From: Streptomyces sp. AW19M42 | GTDB taxonomy: Bacteria > Actinomycetota > Actinomycetes > Streptomycetales > Streptomycetaceae | Direction: 5' to 3' | NCBI GenBank assembly: GCA_000470535.1 | Contig: CBRG010000097.1 | Coordinates: 1 to 64,000, forward strand | DNA: 64,000 nt | In this document: positions 16,471 to 23,688 of the stretch, piece after piece | Layout of the letters: each line of letters starts with the position of its first letter | Position numbering within the stretch: the first letter of the stretch is position 1 | Translations under genes and position numbers: made by a program | The notes under the pieces: model-generated | Databases searched by the model: none | Told to the model about the DNA's origin: nothing | Seen by the model: only the letters and a program-made list of their open reading frames with translations

Positions 16471-18791
16471 CCGCGGACCCACGAGCGGCCGACCCCCGGG
16501 CGATCGTGCCCCTCGACCCCTCCCTCGCGCCGCCGGGCACCCGCGCCTTCCGGGACGCGGGCGGCATCCCCGCCGACCAGTGGCAGGCCGACCAGAACGG
16601 CGAGACGCTCGTCCCCACCCACTGCTGCTTCTGCGGTGTCCAGTGCGGGATGTACCTCCGCGTCGACCGGGCCGGCAAGGTCTTCGGCGTCGAACCCCGC
16701 AACCACGACATCAACCGGATGCGCCTGTGCCCCAAGGGCATCAACGCCTACCAGCAGGTCAACCACCCCGACCGGCTCACCGCCCCGCTCATGCGCCGCT
16801 CCCGCGACGAGGACTTCCGGGAGGTCTCCTGGGACGAGGCCCTCGACTTCACCGTCGCCGAGATCAAGCGCATCCAGCAGACGCACGGGAACGACGCCTT
16901 CGGCCTGCTCGGCGGGGCCAGCCTGTTCTCCGAGAAGACCTATCTGGTCGGCAAGTTCGCCCGGGTCGCCCTCAAGTCCCGGCACGTCGACTACAACGGC
17001 CGGCTCTGCATGGTCAGCGCCGCGGGTGCCAACAAGCTCGCCTTCGGCATCGACCGGGCCGGCAACCCCTTCTCCGACATCCTGCTCACCGACTGCCTGC
17101 TGATCGCCGGCTCCAACGTCGGTGAGTGCTTCCCCGTGCTGACCCAGTATGTCTGGGGTGCCCGGGACCGCGGGGCCAGCCTGATCGTCATCGACCCACG
17201 CGAGACGGCGGTCGCCCGGACCGCCGACATCCATGTCGCCCTCAAGCCCGGCACCGACTCGGTGTTCTTCAACGCCGTGCTGAACGTGGTCATCGAGGAA
17301 GGGCTCACCGACGAGACCTACCTCGCCGCCCACACCACCGGCTGGGAGGAGGTCAGGGCCAAGGCCGCCGAGTACCCGCCGTCCAGGGCCGCCGAGATCT
17401 GCGGCATCCCGGCCGAACAGGTCGTCCAGGTCGCCCGCACCTTCGCCCGCGCGCCCAAGGCCATGGCCTGGCACGCCCGCGGTATCGAGCACCACTCGCA
17501 GGGCGTCGAGAACTGCCTCACCGTGATCAACCTCTGCACCGCCACCGGACACATCGGCAAACCCGGAGCCGGTTACGGAACCCTCACCGGCCAGGGTAAC
17601 GGTCAGGGCGGCCGCGAGCACGGCCAGAAGGCCGACCTCCTGCCGGGCGGCCGCTCCATCATGAACGAGGAGCACCGTCGGCAGATCTGCGAGATCTGGG
17701 GCATCGAGGAGTCCGAACTCCCGCCCGCCGGAACCTCGATGATGGAAATGGTCTGGCAGATGCAGCGCCGCGAGATCCGCGGGCTGATCGGCATCTGCAA
17801 CAACCCCTTCGTCTCCCTGCCCAACTACAAGGTGGTCAAGGAGGGGTACGACGCGACGGAGTTCCACGCTCAATTCGACTTCTTCCTTTCCGAGACCGCC
17901 GCCAACGCCCACGTCGTCTTCCCCGTCACCAGCTGGGCCGAGGACGACGGGGTGATGGCCAACGCCGAGGCCCGGGTGGTCAAGCACAACAAGGCCCAGG
18001 ACCCGCCCCCCGGCGTACGGACCGACACCTGGGTGATGTGCGAACTGGCCAGACGCCTCGGAGCGGGCGACAAATTCGACTTCGCCGACTCCCGCGCGGT
18101 CTTCGACGAACTGCGGATCGCCTCGGCCGGCACCGTCAACGACTACTACGGCATCACCTACGAACGGCTGGAGGAGACGGGCGGCATCGCCTGGCCCTGC
18201 CCCTCCACCGACCACCCCGGCACCCCCCGCCTCTTCGAGGACGGCAGGACCTACCACCCCGACGGCAAGATCCATATGCAGGTCGTCGAGTGGCACCCGC
18301 CGATGGACCCGTACGACGACGAGCACCCGATGTCCCTCACCACCGGACGCACCGTCGCCCACTTCCTCTCCGGCAACCAGACCCGCCGGCTGGGCGCCCT
18401 CGTCGAACAGACCCCGCGCCCCTGGGCCGAGGTCCACCCCTCCCACGGCTTCCGCAACGGCGAACCGGTCCGCGTCGTCACCCGGCGCGGCAGCGAGGTC
18501 TTCCCCGCCCTGGTCACCGAGGCGATCCGTCCCGACACCGTCTTCATCCCGTACCACTGGCCCGTCCCGGCTGCCGCCAACGCGCTGACGATCGACGCCC
18601 TGGACCCCCGCTCCAAGATCCCGGAGTACAAGGTCTGCGCCTGCCGCATCGAGCACGCCGAGGCGATCGACGAGGTCCCCGCGCCCCCGGTCGCGCCGGG
18701 CCATGTCGCCTACCCGGAGACCCAGGTCTCCCGCACCGACCCGCTTCCGCCCACCTCGCCGCAGGGCCGCGGCACCTCGGAGAGGAGCTGA
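16467..18791 (+). CDS. Molybdopterin oxidoreductase, Nas/Nap nitrate-reductase-like catalytic subunit
   Basis: A 774-residue bis-MGD enzyme. The N-terminal [4Fe-4S] motif is Cys53-x2-Cys56-x3-Cys60...Cys88 (with an extra Cys54). Cys181 in NGRLCMVSAA occupies the position of the Mo-ligating cysteine in Nap/Nas nitrate reductases, rather than the selenocysteine of formate dehydrogenases. The MopB C-terminal beta-barrel domain (LTTGRTVAHFLSGNQTRR onward) is complete. There is no Tat signal, so the enzyme is cytosolic. GTG 16467 overlaps the upstream stop (GTGA). Nitrate reduction is the nearest analogy, but the partner set differs from Nar, Nap or Nas, so the substrate is open. Confidence 0.85.
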   Translation: MTADPRAADPRAIVPLDPSLAPPGTRAFRDAGGIPADQWQADQNGETLVPTHCCFCGVQCGMYLRVDRAGKVFGVEPRNHDINRMRLCPKGINAYQQVNHPDRLTAPLMRRSRDEDFREVSWDEALDFTVAEIKRIQQTHGNDAFGLLGGASLFSEKTYLVGKFARVALKSRHVDYNGRLCMVSAAGANKLAFGIDRAGNPFSDILLTDCLLIAGSNVGECFPVLTQYVWGARDRGASLIVIDPRETAVARTADIHVALKPGTDSVFFNAVLNVVIEEGLTDETYLAAHTTGWEEVRAKAAEYPPSRAAEICGIPAEQVVQVARTFARAPKAMAWHARGIEHHSQGVENCLTVINLCTATGHIGKPGAGYGTLTGQGNGQGGREHGQKADLLPGGRSIMNEEHRRQICEIWGIEESELPPAGTSMMEMVWQMQRREIRGLIGICNNPFVSLPNYKVVKEGYDATEFHAQFDFFLSETAANAHVVFPVTSWAEDDGVMANAEARVVKHNKAQDPPPGVRTDTWVMCELARRLGAGDKFDFADSRAVFDELRIASAGTVNDYYGITYERLEETGGIAWPCPSTDHPGTPRLFEDGRTYHPDGKIHMQVVEWHPPMDPYDDEHPMSLTTGRTVAHFLSGNQTRRLGALVEQTPRPWAEVHPSHGFRNGEPVRVVTRRGSEVFPALVTEAIRPDTVFIPYHWPVPAAANALTIDALDPRSKIPEYKVCACRIEHAEAIDEVPAPPVAPGHVAYPETQVSRTDPLPPTSPQGRGTSERS

Positions 18792-18798
18792 TGCCCGC

Positions 18799-19401
18799 AT
18801 GATGGGCAGAACGATCTTTATCGACCCGGGGCGCTGCATCGGCTGCCAGGCCTGTGTCTCCGCCTGCCGCGAGTGCGACTCGCACCGTGGCAAGTCGATG
18901 ATCCACCTCGACTACACCGACGAGGGCCAGTCCGTCGCCTCCCTTCCCACGGTCTGCATGCACTGTGAGGACCCCGTCGCCCCCTGCGCCGAGGTGTGCC
19001 CCGCCGACGCGATCCTGGTGACCGCCGACGGGGTGGTGCAACAGGCCGACACCACCCGCTGCATCGGCTGCGCCAACTGCGTCAACGCCTGTCCCTTCGG
19101 TGTCCCGAAGATCGACCTCCAGGCGAAGCTGCAGATGAAGTGCAACCTCTGCTACGACCGCACCGCCTACGGTCTCGCCCCCATGTGCGCCACCGTCTGC
19201 CCGACGGGGGCCCTCTTCTACGGAACCGTCGAGGAGCTCCAGGCCGAGCGCCCCGGCGTCCAGGTCGCCGACACCTTCGTCTTCGGCGAGAGCGAGGTCC
19301 GTACCGGCGTGGCCATGGTCGTCCCCGCCGACCGGGTCCAGTGGCCGGTGCCCGGCGGCCTGCCCGTCGTGGAGATCAACGGGAAGGACGTCCGCCGATG
19401 A
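18799..19401 (+). CDS. Four-cluster [4Fe-4S] ferredoxin subunit (HybA/NrfC/DmsB type)
   Basis: A 200-residue electron-transfer subunit. Sixteen cysteines fall in the four groups typical of DmsB-like proteins: CIGCQACVSAC (13-23), CMHCEDPVAPCAEVC, CIGCANCVNAC and CNLCYDRTAYGLAPMCATVC; an additional Cys26 follows the first group. It lacks a signal peptide, matching a cytosolic catalytic partner. Start ATG 18799 follows GAGGAG; a second ATG lies at 18802. The stop overlaps the next start (ATGA). Expected role: wire electrons between the Mo subunit and the membrane or Rieske partner. Confidence 0.88.
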   Translation: MMGRTIFIDPGRCIGCQACVSACRECDSHRGKSMIHLDYTDEGQSVASLPTVCMHCEDPVAPCAEVCPADAILVTADGVVQQADTTRCIGCANCVNACPFGVPKIDLQAKLQMKCNLCYDRTAYGLAPMCATVCPTGALFYGTVEELQAERPGVQVADTFVFGESEVRTGVAMVVPADRVQWPVPGGLPVVEINGKDVRR

Positions 19402-20120
19402 GCGTCACCGGCCAGCCGGCCGCCCCGCCGCCCGCCGGGGACCCGCGCGAGGCCCTGCACGACCGGATCGCCGCGGACTCCCTCACCACCAGGCGCGACT
19501 ACCTGCGGATCGTCGCCACCGTCTCCGGCGGACTCGCCGTCGGCGGCCTCGGTGTCGCCGCCGGCATCCTCCCGCGTCACGGCGACCCCGACGACGCGAA
19601 GGCACCCCAGCCGAAGAGGATCAGCGCCCAACTGCTGCCCGGGGAGTCCGTCTCCTTCCGCTACCCGGACGAGGAGGACCGCGCGGTCGCCGTCCGGCTC
19701 AATGACGGGACGCTCGTCGGCTACTCCGCGATCTGCACCCATCTCGCCTGCGCCGTGCTCTGGAGGAAGGACCGGGGCTCCGAGGGCGAGCTGTACTGCC
19801 CCTGCCACGAAGGTGTCTTCGACGCCCGTACCGGCGAGGTCACCGCAGGACCGCCGCCTCGCGGTCTGCCCAAGGTGGCGCTCACCGAGCAGACCGACGG
19901 CAGTGTCTGGGCGGTGGGCACCGCGTACTCCGGCGAGAGCGCCGAGCACGGGCTCTGCCGCCAGCTGGGCGACGACCGCCAGGACCTCGCGTCCCGGATC
20001 GGCTGCCCAGGAGCCAAGCGGGGCGCAGAGGCCCCCGACACGGCCGGTGCCACCGGATCCGACGAAGCCACCGCGGCCACCGACGCCACCGGCGCCGAGA
20101 CCTCCGGCAGGCGGACATGA
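19398..20120 (+). CDS. Tat-exported or membrane-anchored Rieske [2Fe-2S] protein
   Basis: A 240-residue Rieske protein. TRRDYLRIV at 31-39 followed by a Gly/Ala-rich hydrophobic stretch is a Tat-type signal or anchor. The cluster boxes are Cys113-Thr-His115-Leu-Ala-Cys118 and Cys134-Pro-Cys136-His137; Cys118 and Cys136 would form the disulphide of high-potential (bc-type) Rieske proteins. The C-terminal 60 residues are Ala/Thr-rich and probably disordered. A high-potential Rieske beside a Mo oxidoreductase is unusual. It overlaps both neighbours by 4 nt, implying translational coupling. Confidence 0.88.
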   Translation: MSVTGQPAAPPPAGDPREALHDRIAADSLTTRRDYLRIVATVSGGLAVGGLGVAAGILPRHGDPDDAKAPQPKRISAQLLPGESVSFRYPDEEDRAVAVRLNDGTLVGYSAICTHLACAVLWRKDRGSEGELYCPCHEGVFDARTGEVTAGPPPRGLPKVALTEQTDGSVWAVGTAYSGESAEHGLCRQLGDDRQDLASRIGCPGAKRGAEAPDTAGATGSDEATAATDATGAETSGRRT

Positions 20121-20497
20121 GTGACGCCCAGCGGCCCGAGCCCGGCCCGCACTACCCGGAGTACCACCCGGGCAGCGCCCGGCCCGAACTCAACCGGCCC
20201 GTCCACGAGCGCTATCCCCAGATCCGGCCCACCAGCGGCTACGGCGACCCCCGCGTCCGCCGCACCGGGCCGGGACCGGGAGCCGGCACCGACCAGGAGC
20301 CGGAACGCTCCTCGAAGCTCACGGCCCGGCTGACCCTCGCCATGACCGTGGTCATCGGGCAGCTCTGGGGGCTGACCGTGATCATCGACGAATGGATGGA
20401 GGGCAACTTCGGCACCGCCTGGTGGGGAGCCGGTTTTCTGTGCCTGTCGTTCCTCGTGGTGCTCGGCCTCTGGGCGCTGGACCCGAAGGACCGCTGA
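20117..20497 (+). CDS. Small two-span membrane protein of the Mo operon
   Basis: A 126-residue protein with a Pro-rich, hydrophilic N-terminal 70 residues and two hydrophobic segments (about 72-91 and 100-119) ending in LDPKDR. ATGA overlap with the Rieske gene shows it is the fifth member of the operon. No cofactor ligands are evident. It could anchor or assemble the Rieske/ferredoxin module; function unknown. Confidence 0.72.
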   Translation: MSDAQRPEPGPHYPEYHPGSARPELNRPVHERYPQIRPTSGYGDPRVRRTGPGPGAGTDQEPERSSKLTARLTLAMTVVIGQLWGLTVIIDEWMEGNFGTAWWGAGFLCLSFLVVLGLWALDPKDR

Positions 20498-20554
20498 GCG
20501 GGGCCACGCTTTGGAGGGCGGCCGTATCCCGGAGGGCGGCCGTACCCTGGGGGT

Positions 20555-20809
20555 ATGAGTAGCGCCCCCGCCCCCGGACCGCGTGATCCCGGGCCGAGTG
20601 ATCCCGAGCAGGGCCCGCAGGGCCCGTCGCACCGCCCGGACCGGCCCGAGCCCGGGACCAGGCCGAAGCCGGCACTGGTTTTCGACGATCCGCTGGACCA
20701 GCAGTCCTCGGACGACACGGACCGGGGCTGGGGTGAGCGGTCCCCCTCCGGCAGCAGCGCCGCCGACCTGGCCCGCTTCCTCGACGAGAAGCCGCCCCAC
20801 CACATCTGA
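20555..20809 (+). CDS. Small conserved acidic protein
   Basis: An 84-residue Pro/Asp-rich protein. The first 45 residues are low complexity; the C-terminus (RGWGER...LARFLDEKPPHHI) resembles a short conserved actinomycete tail that I have seen in small proteins of this genus. GGGGG lies 5 nt before the ATG. It is convergent with mscL, 5 bp away. No function can be assigned. Confidence 0.6.
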   Translation: MSSAPAPGPRDPGPSDPEQGPQGPSHRPDRPEPGTRPKPALVFDDPLDQQSSDDTDRGWGERSPSGSSAADLARFLDEKPPHHI

Positions 20810-20814
20810 GCCGG

Positions 20815-21339
20815 CTACTCCCGGCTGCCCGGCCCGGAGTCTCCGTTCCCGGAGTTCCCGGCGTTCCCGTCCGCCGGGCCGACGCGTTGCGAGACCAGCG
20901 CGTCGCGGATCTCCTTGAGCACCTCCAGCTCGCTGACCTCCAGCGTCTCCTGGACGCCCTCCTTCGCCGCCAGTGCGGCCGCGCGCCTGGCGAGGTACTT
21001 CGCCATCGGCAGGACCATCAGGAAGTAGACGACGGCGGCGGTGATCAGGAAGCTGAGGGTGGCGCTGAGCACCGACCCCCACAGGATCCGGATTCCCTCG
21101 GTCGCCTCGCCCGTCGTCGGGTCGGTCGTGCACGGGCCCTTGAGGCAGGAGCTGTAGTTCTCCAGGTCCTTGGTGCCGAACGCACCGACGAGCGGATTGA
21201 TGACGCCCTTCACGATCGCGTTCACGATGTTGGTGAACGCGGCGCCGATGACGACGGCGACCGCCAGATCGATCACATTGCCACGCATCAGGAAAGCCTT
21301 GAAGCCGTCCAGCAGATTGGCCTTCTTCTTCTCGCTCAA
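20815..21339 (-). CDS. mscL: Large-conductance mechanosensitive channel
   Basis: A 174-residue MscL that opens under membrane tension to release solutes in hypo-osmotic shock. The N-terminal amphipathic helix plus TM1 (GFKAFLMRGNVIDLAVAVVIG) and TM2 (FLITAAVVYFLMVLP) are canonical; the C-terminal ~55 residues form the cytosolic helix and a Gly/Asn tail. The start is TTG 21339 with AAGGACGG about 9 nt upstream. The SAF-domain gene lies upstream on the same strand, 123 bp away. Confidence 0.93.
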   Translation of the reverse strand: MSEKKKANLLDGFKAFLMRGNVIDLAVAVVIGAAFTNIVNAIVKGVINPLVGAFGTKDLENYSSCLKGPCTTDPTTGEATEGIRILWGSVLSATLSFLITAAVVYFLMVLPMAKYLARRAAALAAKEGVQETLEVSELEVLKEIRDALVSQRVGPADGNAGNSGNGDSGPGSRE

Positions 21340-21462
21340 GAGGGAGCCGTCCTTCGTGTGTGCCGTGAGCGGAGTGAACTCCTCCGCAACTTACGGCAGT
21401 ACAAAGCGAGACCGCCCAATTCAGCCTTGTCGGCAGGTGACGTGATGGCCCGTGAGTACGAA

Positions 21463-22083
21463 TCAACACAGAATCACCGCAAGTCCGGCTGAGGCTCCCG
21501 CGCCCGCCAGTGCCGCGGCCGTGGCTCGCGGTACGGACAGCACGACGAGTGCCCCGTTCTCCGTCGGGTTCTCGGCGGACGTTCGTGGCACCTGGGCCAC
21601 GCGTGCGCTCCTCGCCAGCACCTGGGCGTCGGCCCCGGGCCCCGCGGAGGCGATCACATCGACCCGGTCTCCGGGCCGCAGCAGCCGTACGGTCGCCGCA
21701 TCCGCGATCCGTACCGGCGCCGACACCAGGCGGAGCGGCGGCGGCGACGCACGCTCCCGCGCCGTCCCGGCCGTGCTCGCCGCGGCACCGGCCGCTTCAG
21801 GACCGGTACCGCCATCGCCGCTCCGGCCCCCGCCCCCGCCGAATCCGGAGGCGGCCAACGCAACAGCGGTCAGCGCCAGTCCTGCGGCCATCGCCCGCCG
21901 CCGGCGCCACGCGGCCCGCCACATCCGGTGCCCGCCGCCACCGCGCACCCGCAACGGCGGGAACGCGGGCACCCCGCAGGGCGCGGGAGCGGGCGCGCAC
22001 ATCAACGGAGAGCCGGACGACGGGGCGCGGGAGGGGGCGGGCCGAGGAGAAACGGATGAATCGAGTGAGCTGGGCGAACGCAT
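21463..22083 (-). CDS. SAF-domain protein (CpaB/FlgA-like)
   Basis: A 206-residue protein. After a Pro/Ser-rich N-terminus and RMWRAAWRRRRA there is one hydrophobic segment (MAAGLALTAVALAASGF). The outside part holds a SAF-like fold: RLVSAPVRIADAATVRLLRPGDRVDVIAS, then VLARSARVAQVP and a closing GALVVLSVPRATAAALAG. It resembles CpaB/RcpC, the periplasmic Flp-pilus assembly factor, but no pilus genes are nearby. ATG 22083 is one of two in-frame starts. It precedes mscL on the same strand. Confidence 0.75.
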   Translation of the reverse strand: MRSPSSLDSSVSPRPAPSRAPSSGSPLMCAPAPAPCGVPAFPPLRVRGGGGHRMWRAAWRRRRAMAAGLALTAVALAASGFGGGGGRSGDGGTGPEAAGAAASTAGTARERASPPPLRLVSAPVRIADAATVRLLRPGDRVDVIASAGPGADAQVLARSARVAQVPRTSAENPTENGALVVLSVPRATAAALAGAGASAGLAVILC

Positions 22084-22339
22084 GACGAACACCGCCTGGG
22101 TGAGGGAGTCGAGGACCGGGACCGAGCGGCCCCGGATGAACAAACCTCACGATCCGGCATCCACGGGATTCCCGCCGAGCCCTGTGGACAGCCCAGCGAA
22201 TGTGGACAACTCCTCCACCCGACCGAGACGTTCACCCGAGAAGCCGACCCACGACGCCCCGCCCACGACGCCCCACCCGAGACGCCCGCCCGAAACCGCC
22301 CCGCCCGGGGGCGCCCCCGCCTGAGGACGCCCCCGCCCC

Positions 22340-23173
22340 CTACGGCAGCTCGATCCCCGTGTCGATGCCCTCCAGCGCGTGCGCGCACAGGCAGTCGCGG
22401 TCCGCCTCCGCGGGCAGCTCGGCCACCGCGTCGAAGAGGACCGAGCGCAGCCGGTCGACGTTGGACGCGAAGACCTTGAGCACTTCGCTGTGGGAGACGC
22501 CCTCGCCGGTCTCCGCGCCCGCGTCCAGGTCGGTCACCAGCGTCATCGTCGTGTAGCAGAGCCCCAGTTCGCGGGCGAGCACGGCCTCCGGGTGCCCGGT
22601 CATGCCGACCACCGACCAGCCCATCGCCGCGTGCCAGCGCGATTCCGCCCGGGTCGAGAAGCGCGGTCCCTCGACGACCACCAGCGTCCCGCCGTCCACG
22701 GCCTCCCAGTCCCTGCCCCGGGCCGCCGCCAGCGCCGCCTTGCGTCCTTCGGGGCAGTAGGGGTCGGCGAAGCCCATGTGCACCACGTTCGGCAGCACGC
22801 CGTCCGCCCGGGTCTCCGCGTCGTAGAAGGTCTGGGTGCGGTTCTTCGTACGGTCCACCAGCTGGTCCGGTACGAGCAGCGTCCCCGGTCCGTAATCCGG
22901 CCGGAGCCCGCCGACCGCACACGGGCCGAGTACCTGGCGCACTCCGACCGAGCGCAGCGCCCACAAATTGGCGCGGTAGTTGATGCGGTGCGGCGGCACA
23001 TGATGGCCGCGGCCGTGCCGGGGGAGGAAGGCGACCCGGCGGCCGTCGATCTCGCCGAGGAAGAGGGAGTCGCTCGGCTGTCCGTAAGGGGTATCCACGC
23101 GGACCTCGGTGACGTCCTCCAGGAAGGAGTACAGCCCCGAGCCGCCGATCACACCGATCTCTGCGTTTGCCAT
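22340..23173 (-). CDS. mtnP: S-methyl-5'-thioadenosine phosphorylase
   Basis: A 277-residue MTA phosphorylase (PNP/MTAP family 2), splitting methylthioadenosine with phosphate into adenine and methylthioribose-1-phosphate for methionine salvage. The N-terminal phosphate loop is IGVIGGSGLYSF, followed by LPRHGRGH and PHRINYRAN; the substrate pocket VEGPRFSTRAES and GMTGHPEAVLARELGLCY are diagnostic. It lies downstream of the FmdB/Ruc gene with a hairpin between them, so it may be a separate unit or receive readthrough. Between this gene and the SAF gene (22084-22339) I see only GC-rich leader DNA. Confidence 0.92.
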   Translation of the reverse strand: MANAEIGVIGGSGLYSFLEDVTEVRVDTPYGQPSDSLFLGEIDGRRVAFLPRHGRGHHVPPHRINYRANLWALRSVGVRQVLGPCAVGGLRPDYGPGTLLVPDQLVDRTKNRTQTFYDAETRADGVLPNVVHMGFADPYCPEGRKAALAAARGRDWEAVDGGTLVVVEGPRFSTRAESRWHAAMGWSVVGMTGHPEAVLARELGLCYTTMTLVTDLDAGAETGEGVSHSEVLKVFASNVDRLRSVLFDAVAELPAEADRDCLCAHALEGIDTGIELP

Positions 23174-23202
23174 GCGGTCACACTATCGGGGCCGTAAACG
23201 CC

Positions 23203-23236
23203 CGTGACCCCGCTGAGTTGGATCAGCGGGGTCGCG
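23203..23236. terminator. Hairpin terminator after the FmdB/Ruc gene
   Basis: GACCCCGCTGA (23206-23216) pairs perfectly with TCAGCGGGGTC (23223-23233) around a 6-nt loop, with flanking CG pairs. It lies between the leftward FmdB/Ruc gene and mtnP, and would attenuate readthrough of the heat-shock transcript. Confidence 0.7.
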
Positions 23237-23259
23237 GGCGAAACAGGTGGGGCGACGGC

Positions 23260-23622
23260 TCAGGCAGCCGACGAACCGCTTGAGGAGCTCGAAGACGAAG
23301 AGCTCGAAGAGCTCGACGACGAAGAACTCGAAGCGGAGGACGTCGGCGAGGACGAAGAGGACTTGCTGTCCGACCCCGTCGAGGACGACGATCCGGAACC
23401 GGAGGTCTTCGCGGCAGCCGGCGCGGGCGTGCTGCTCGACGAGGAGCTGCGGCTGTCGTTCCGGTAGAAGCCGGAGCCCTTGAAGACAATGCCGACCGCC
23501 GAGAACACCTTCTTGAGGCGTCCTTCGCAGCTCGGGCACACCGTCAGGGCGTCATCGGTGAACTTCTGCACCGCTTCGAGGCCCTCGCCACACTCGGTGC
23601 ACTGGTACTGATAGGTCGGCAC
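23260..23622 (-). CDS. ruc: FmdB-family Zn-ribbon protein, Ruc-like chaperone
   Basis: A 120-residue protein. Residues 1-45 are an FmdB zinc ribbon: CTEC (8-11) and CPSC (33-36), preceded by PTYQYQ. The remaining ~70 residues are a disordered Ser-rich tail with runs of Ser. In Mycobacterium tuberculosis the FmdB-type protein Rv0991c (Ruc) is a redox-switched chaperone of the HrcA heat-shock regulon. The same domain plan, the CIRCE element directly upstream and the mscL/FTHF cyclo-ligase/galU/moeA neighbourhood all argue for orthology, though that is inference. The start is GTG with AGGAGG 5 nt upstream. The old name (formamidase regulator) is probably misleading. Confidence 0.8.
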   Translation of the reverse strand: MPTYQYQCTECGEGLEAVQKFTDDALTVCPSCEGRLKKVFSAVGIVFKGSGFYRNDSRSSSSSSTPAPAAAKTSGSGSSSSTGSDSKSSSSSPTSSASSSSSSSSSSSSSSSSSSGSSAA

Positions 23623-23631
23623 TTGTTCCTC

Positions 23632-23658
23632 CTGGCACTCTGACTCAATGAGTGCTAA
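23632..23658. promoter_or_regulatory. CIRCE element (HrcA operator)
   Basis: Read on the minus strand the site is TTAGCACTC, 9 nt, then GAGTGCCAG. This is the CIRCE consensus TTAGCACTC-N9-GAGTGCTAA with a perfect first arm and 7 of 9 in the second. It begins 10 bp upstream of the GTG of the FmdB/Ruc gene and touches its ribosome site, an ideal position for HrcA repression. CIRCE boxes in Streptomyces are known on groES/EL, groEL2 and hrcA-dnaJ2. Confidence 0.85.
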
Positions 23659-23688
23659 CGACGCTCCATAGTGACGTATTCCGCTGGA

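Noticed and set aside
23260..23622. FmdB as a formamidase regulatory protein
   Set aside because: No formamidase gene nearby; the CIRCE element and synteny favour a Ruc-like chaperone.
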